Source of the DNA: Pisaster brevispinus
Lineage: Eukaryota; Echinodermata; Asteroidea; Forcipulatida; Asteriidae
Direction: 5' to 3'
Length of the DNA stretch: 64,000 nt
Assembly: GCA_023634235.1 (NCBI GenBank)
Contig: JAMKCF010000171.1
Coordinates: 1 to 64,000 of the forward strand
Position numbers and translations under genes: made by a program. Of this stretch, positions 59,530 through 64,000 are shown in pieces. The notes beneath the pieces are model-generated. The model ran no database searches, was not told the DNA's origin, and was given only the letters and a program-made list of their open reading frames with translations. Numbering within the stretch: position 1 is the first letter of the stretch; the number at the start of each line of letters is the position of its first letter.

Positions 59530-59693
59530 AGCCCAATTTCATAAAACTTGTAATGTAAAAACTTCCCAAGCACAAAAAAATAATGCTTAGCAAAAACTGG
59601 TTACAAGCAAAAATTCCATAAAGTTTATATTGTTTTGACTGGTGCCCCACTCATTTTTTGCTAAGCATAGAAAGTTGCTATATGAAATTGGGC
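59530..59693. mobile_element. GGGCCCAATTTCAT-type MITE copy
   Basis: GAGCCCAATTTCATAAAACT at the left, ATATGAAATTGGGCC at the right, with GCTAAGCATAGAAAGTTGC inside. Confidence 0.75.
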
Positions 59694-59799
59694 CAAGGTC
59701 TTTAAAGAAGAAGTTCAAGATTCGAGGTTCATTTATTTGAAACCATGCCAGAAACAACGAGGACTACACCTTTTAAAAATACTGCAACTGGGTTTTTCA

Positions 59800-60130
59800 A
59801 TGTGACATCCTGTGTTGAATGCATCTACTCAGTACACATTCAACCCTCTTACTGTTTGACCATTTATCATCATTATCCACTATAGTTTGGAATGATAGAT
59901 GCAGCAAGCCTGCCTGTAATATGTCTGATATCATGTGATGAAAGCAAACACAGAACACAGAACACAGAACACAGAACACAGTCAACCCTTCTACTCTTGG
60001 ACCATTTAATACCATCCGCTGTAGTTTTGAATGATAGATATGTCAGCCTGCAATATGAAATCATGTGGTACACAAATGTACACAGTTGGTTCAGTGCAGA
60101 GGTGTGCCACCGTACACTACATAACCCAAG
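59800..60130. repeat. Repeat of CAACCCTTCTACT..GACCATTT units
   Basis: CAACCCTCTTACTGTTTGAC CATTTATCATCATTATCCAC TATAGTTTGGAATGATAGAT recurs at about 59985-60040 and 60595-60655. An (ACAGAACAC)n run lies at about 59950-59980. Confidence 0.6.
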
Positions 60131-60370
60131 CAGTTGAATGGTTGTAAAATGGTCAGTAAGCTTGCTAAAAATGATACCAACAGAGGAAGAACAAACAGTC
60201 GTGTTAGTGCAAAAACTAAAAGAGCATTTACGTTATACGTGAGTTTGAATTGTCAAAACGTTGTACCTTGCTTAAAGTAACCCAAATGTACACACAATAC
60301 AAGTACACACTAAGATATAACGATTTTTGCACTGAGCACTTTTGCCCCAAGACATAAATGATTTTCATAC

Positions 60371-60471
60371 CTTGAGTTGATCTGACATCTTCGTCTCCAT
60401 GTCAAGCCGTATGAGGGTTGGGTCGTTCAGTCCAGTCTTGGCAAACTCAACAAAACTTTTGCTGATTTTCT
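60371..60471 (-). pseudogene. DDX54: DDX54-like exon after the missing ATPase core
   Basis: KSFVEFAKTGLNDPTLIRLD and METKMSDQLK correspond to the end of domain 1 (LVEFARAGL..P.LIRLD). Acceptor AATCAG and donor AAG|GTATGA; frame open. Confidence 0.85.
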
Positions 60472-60706
60472 TTATAATGAAAACCTACTACACACTGAAG
60501 GTAAAATGTCATCCATTGTGGTTTGGAATGATAAATAAACTACACCAGCCTGAATTATGATATCATGCAATGAATGGTTGTACAGTACACAGTCAACCCT
60601 CCTACTGTCTGACCATTTTGATACCATCCACTGCGGTTTGGAAAGATAGATGCACTACATGTATGCCAGCCTCCAGCATGATATCATGTGATGAACTCAT
60701 TTACAA

Positions 60707-60962
60707 TAATTTGGGGCTGAACAAAGACAAATTGACTAGGGGCTCAGGCCTTGAACCTGTGACCTCTGAATTAATGTGTCGGCGCTCGACCAACTGAGCT
60801 ACGTAGCCCTGATATTGGTGGTCTCCCTATTTTGACAATATCTTTGTTCAGGGGTGCCAGTCAGAGGCCATTCAACCTGTAACTGCCGTAAAGCCAGGGA
60901 TCACACCCAGATTTCAATACAACCTTGGAAGCTGCAGGAGAGGGATCACCTTAAGGGGATGA
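60707..60962 (-). mobile_element. SINE-A, long copy, next to a splice donor
   Basis: Same layout as 61915-62175: upstream module (CATCCCCTTAAGGTGATCCC, GGCTTTACGGCAGTTACAGG, GACCACCAATATC), then the tRNA-like GCTCAGTTGGTCGAGC and GGTTCAAGGCC, then TTTGTCTTTGTTCAGCCCC. Its 5' end lies about 5 bp inside the intron behind the donor at 60966-60967. Confidence 0.8.
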
Positions 60963-60967
60963 CTAAC

Positions 60968-61038
60968 CTTTCTCTGGATTGGTGTTGGAATCTTGTAACC
61001 TTTCTTCATAATTCCGTTAAACACTGGATTACTTAAAC
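60968..61038 (-). pseudogene. DDX54: DDX54-like exon: Q-motif
   Basis: [30 protein letters not shown] is the Q-motif of DEAD-box proteins. In phase with 61345-61471 (G|GT). Donor AAG|GTTAGT. Confidence 0.88.
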
Positions 61039-61344
61039 CTACAAAGACACAGATCAGCTCAAACAATTAATATTTGACCTCTTATCACAAAATGTGGATA
61101 AGACCCTAACTGAATAGGTTGCTACAGCTACGGCTGCGACTGTTGCTAAGGATTCAACATCATCACAGTACAAATACAGTGACAGTTTTTTTTTGTAAAT
61201 TTCTAAGCAAATAGACACTGTGTTCAGCTGAAAATTTCACATGTAACTTTTATTGTATCTTTTGTTAAAATGTTGCCTGTAAATTAGCATTACGATGACA
61301 AAAACCAATCAGCGACCCTACATTTAAAGAAAGAAATGTCTCAC

Positions 61345-61471
61345 CCATCGACTGGAAACCTCCAGACTTCTTCTTCTTCCTGTTCATCTGTTTAACAAGT
61401 TCTCTTGTATCGGGCTCTGCATCTGAAGTGTAACCGTCTAGCTTGGGAAAACCAATGGACACTCTTCCAGG
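61345..61471 (-). pseudogene. DDX54: DDX54-like exon 2
   Basis: [43 protein letters not shown]. The TSD.EPDTRE.V and [12 protein letters not shown] blocks are characteristic of DDX54. The acceptor is a poly-C tract with CAG. Confidence 0.9.
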
Positions 61472-61914
61472 CTGGGGGGGGGGGGGGGGTAAGAACAAGA
61501 ATTTGAATTCTTTACTGTTGACTAGTGTTGTACACAATTATGATATTTTGAGTTTCACTGAAAAACTAAATAGTTTGTACATAGAACATGCTGTCCATTG
61601 GCAGTTTTTCAATTATTGTAACTTCGGTAAACTGTGTATGTATCAGCAGCAACTTGTATGACATGAACATGTATGATGTACATGTACTGTAGCCAAACTT
61701 GTTGGACTGTTGTTATGGCTCTCTCTTAACTTTGGTATTATCATAGTCACCATTACGACTATGAGTATGACAAGACCTATGTTAAAAAGAGCCATAACAC
61801 TCTTGGAAACCAGTCATCTCGCCCCCCAGAAAAGTCGGCCACTAGAAAGTCGCCCCCTAGCAAAGTCGTAAAATGATAGAGTCGCCCACCGAAAAAGTCG
61901 CCCCCTACTTTATT

Positions 61915-62175
61915 GGGGTAATTTGGGTTTGAACAAAGAAAAATTGACTGGAGCGGGACTTGAACCAACGACCTCCGGATTAACTACCGGCACTCTACCA
62001 ACTGAGCTATCCAGTCATATGTTGGCGGTCTCCCTATAAGTCAATATCTTTGTTCGGGGGTGCCAGTCAGAAGCCATTCAACTGTTAGCTGCCGTGCAGC
62101 CAGGGATCACACTCAAGTTTACGATACAACCTGGGAAGCGGCACCCATGATGGGATCACCTTAAGGGGATGCGAC
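61915..62175 (-). mobile_element. SINE-A, longest copy
   Basis: Minus strand: about 140 bp of module (CATCCCCTTAAGGTGATCCC ... ACTTATAGGGAGACCGCC), then GACTGGATAGCTCAGTTGGT AGAG, GTTAATC, GGTTCAAGTCCCGCTCCAGT C and the TTTTTCTTTGTTCAAACCC tail. Defines the element's extent by comparison with 60707-60962. Confidence 0.82.
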
Positions 62176-62269
62176 TTTTTAATAATAAATATCAAGTAAT
62201 AAGCCACAATGTTTTGGGGTGATAGGAAATGTGTATTTACTTTATTTACTTCTTTTGTTGTTTTCAGTC

Positions 62270-62345
62270 ATCTTTCCAAGGAGTCCTGAAAGTACTTGTT
62301 GCCAGAACTAAGGGCCTTTGCTTTTGCATCCCCAAATTTTGTGTG
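62270..62345. repeat. Inverted counterpart of the repeat at 8690-8810
   Basis: CCAAGGAGTCCTGAAAGTAC, TTGTTGCCAGAACTAAGGGC and TTTGCTTTTGCATCCCCAAA match the reverse complement of 8700-8800. Confidence 0.6.
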
Positions 62346-63500
62346 ATTGGCAGAAAGAAACGCCTCGCCCTATTGGCAAAAAATTGCTCAATTCATTGCA
62401 CTGATTGAGTGGTGGCCTTCAACAACCAGTTGACAAGACTTGACAAGCCAAGCATACAGAGAACAGACAGCTGAACAGATTGTTTCACTTATCAGAGGGT
62501 TAGATCTGTGTAGCTCTGTGCTTATGTGCACTGGTATACCAGATTTTGTGTACATTTGTATGCAAGGAAAACATTTCACAGCCCATAATTTTTTTTTTAC
62601 ACAACTCTGGGAACTAACCCCCCCCCCCCCCATCTAAGATATGTGGAATGGACCTGTTTAGGATCTCCTGGATGATGAAGTCCTTCGGGGCTGTTAAAGT
62701 GATAAAAAACAAGAAACATTAAAATTTTACCATCCAACGCTGGTAGACCCCCTCCCACAAAGGTTGCAATAAAATGTATTACTTGGTTTTGGTGTACGTT
62801 CATGGAACATAGTTTGTGTTTAAATTTTCATTAAATTTTGTACCTTTTTTTAAACTTGTTTATTATTTACTTTTAATTAAGGGTAGGCACCCCATTGTTT
62901 TTTACCAACTTGTTAACAACTCTAGCAGATTAAACTTGGAGCCTCTCTTGGAAGCTAAAGCAAAAGCCTTCATGAAAGACTCGAAACAAAAGTTGAAACG
63001 TCAGGCCTAAAAAAAAAAATTGCATAGTCACTTTGTAAAATGACTTTATTACTCAAACTTTAACACGGGGCAGCTTTGTCGGGGGCGACTCTGTCGTCAG
63101 GGGGTGGCTTTGCTAGGGGCAACTTAGGCCATAGCTACCTAATGTCATGAATATTTGACATCCACTGTTCAGTCATTAATTGCAAGTATATCTCTTCAAC
63201 AAATTGTTGACATCTTCCATCGAACTACCGAAGTTGTTAAAAACATTTTTAAAGGAGTACAGCGCCCCAGTTAGCCGGCCCGGTATGCCTGGGGTCTTTT
63301 TTTTAAACACTAATTACTATTTTAGAATTTTTATATAATATATAATAAAAGTGAAAGCTGGTTAAAAACGGGTTAGCTGAATACGATTGTTCTTAATCTT
63401 TCACATATGTACACTGCCTAAATACTAGTTATGTATATGACCACTGGTCATTGTAGGAATAAGTAATAAATAGTACCAAGTGCTGGTGATATAATTTTAC

Positions 63501-63668
63501 CTGTCTCTCTGTCGGAGCAACCGTGTCCGTCTCCATGTCCGTCTCCATATCCGACTCCATTCCTGATTCCATTCCACTGTCATCAATTTGTTTTGGTTTA
63601 ACGTCGGCGTCTTTCTTTCCATTGATTTCATAGCGCCTGGCAGGCCTTCCTTTATTCTGTTTGCCCAT
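63501..63668 (-). pseudogene. DDX54: DDX54-like first coding exon
   Basis: ATG at 63668-63666, MGKQNKGRPARRYEINGKKD, then an acidic ME(S/T)(G/D)ME repeat and APTERQ|GTAAAA. 56 codons, ending in phase 0. Only position and the basic/acidic character tie it to DDX54; the next exon makes the link. Confidence 0.6.
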
Positions 63669-64000
63669 GACTTACACTTACAGCAATACTTTATGCTTAA
63701 CGTGTATTTAATGTCAATAAAGGATTCCAGACGGATCATTATAAATTTTGAAAGTTGAAAATCTACGGCAGGTTTTCAGTCGATCTGCGGTCTGTGATTG
63801 TGTCTACAAAGGCCCACACAGACCAGACTGAAGTCGGCACTACATTTAGTGCCAGCAGAAAAATTTCAAAAACCTTGTTAACGACCGTCATTGACAGTGC
63901 GAACGTAACCCTGAACCTGTAAAACCGTCAAATCTTAAATTGTTTCTACTCGCAATTGCATGTCTTTCGTACATCCCAAATCATAATCCAAATGCGTCCC

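Larger units (their letters stand above)
61815..63125. mobile_element. TIR element of about 1.3 kb containing a SINE
   Basis: AAAGTCGCCCCCTAGCAAAG TCG with GAGTCGCCCACC near 61850-61910 is inverted near 63070-63125 (GGGGGCGACTCTGTCG, GGCTTTGCTAGGGGCAAC). SINE-A at 61915-62175 lies within. No transposase frame. Confidence 0.55.
57615..63668 (-). pseudogene. DDX54: DDX54-like DEAD-box RNA helicase pseudogene
   Basis: DDX54 is a nucleolar DEAD-box RNA helicase. Six exons with good splice borders follow its order: start codon at 63668-63666; [20 protein letters not shown] with [32 protein letters not shown] (Q-motif region); [53 protein letters not shown]. The roughly 170 residues that hold motif I (GSGKT), DEAD and SAT are absent: only 497 bp, filled by a SINE, separates the flanking exons. 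The last exon is frameshifted, motif VI begins QPVG instead of HRVG, and nothing C-terminal follows. ATPase activity is impossible as encoded. Confidence 0.85.

Overview
The window looks like intergenic and gene-remnant DNA from a marine invertebrate deuterostome, most likely an echinoderm and perhaps a sea star. Conserved animal genes here are cut into short exons with GT/AG borders. The dispersed repeats (a tRNA-Leu-headed SINE, a GGGCCCAATTTCAT-ended MITE and fold-back elements) resemble families I recall from echinoderm genomes. The species is an inference.

No gene in the window is demonstrably intact. On the minus strand, from right to left, there are six groups of exons: (1) a DDX54-type DEAD-box helicase (63.7-57.6 kb) missing its ATPase core and C-terminus; (2) the C-terminal exons of CTR9, a PAF1-complex subunit (52.3-50.3 kb); (3) exons of a secreted CUB-domain protein (50.3-46.6 kb), with a second, reshuffled copy at 35.8-34.0 kb; (4) a THAP-type first exon (29.5 kb); (5) central TPR-repeat exons of CTR9 (25.2-15.9 kb) with stops and frameshifts; (6) exons of an unidentified protein (11.0-8.9 kb) and of a Pro/Gln-rich protein with a PPPYY tail (2.5-1.4 kb). 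On the plus strand a chromo-barrel-like reading frame (27.0-28.1 kb) is split by a 345-bp transposon. A non-LTR retrotransposon with reverse transcriptase and restriction-like endonuclease lies at 53.0-55.05 kb.

The rest is repeats. A satellite of about 188 bp occupies 4.95-8.6 kb, and every well-kept unit carries an 18-bp palindrome; two inverted units lie at 11.8-12.1 kb. A 12-bp minisatellite fills 36.34-37.76 kb. Tandem arrays of about 81 bp (0.36-0.66 kb) and about 130 bp (55.28-55.92 kb) are present, together with a 1.73-kb tandem duplication (37.9-40.6 kb). A segmental duplication (31.8-36.3 kb against 44.6-50.3 kb) carries the CUB exons. Fold-back elements, SINEs and MITEs are common, and several are nested.

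The genes do not form a pathway. What they share is decay: conserved genes retaining introns but carrying nonsense codons, frameshifts and deletions. This suggests a duplicated, non-functional region (pericentromeric, non-recombining or supernumerary DNA) or a poor assembly. The clearest mobile-element record is a fold-back family that inserted independently, about a dozen bases apart, in both copies of the segmental duplication, each time with an 11-bp target duplication.
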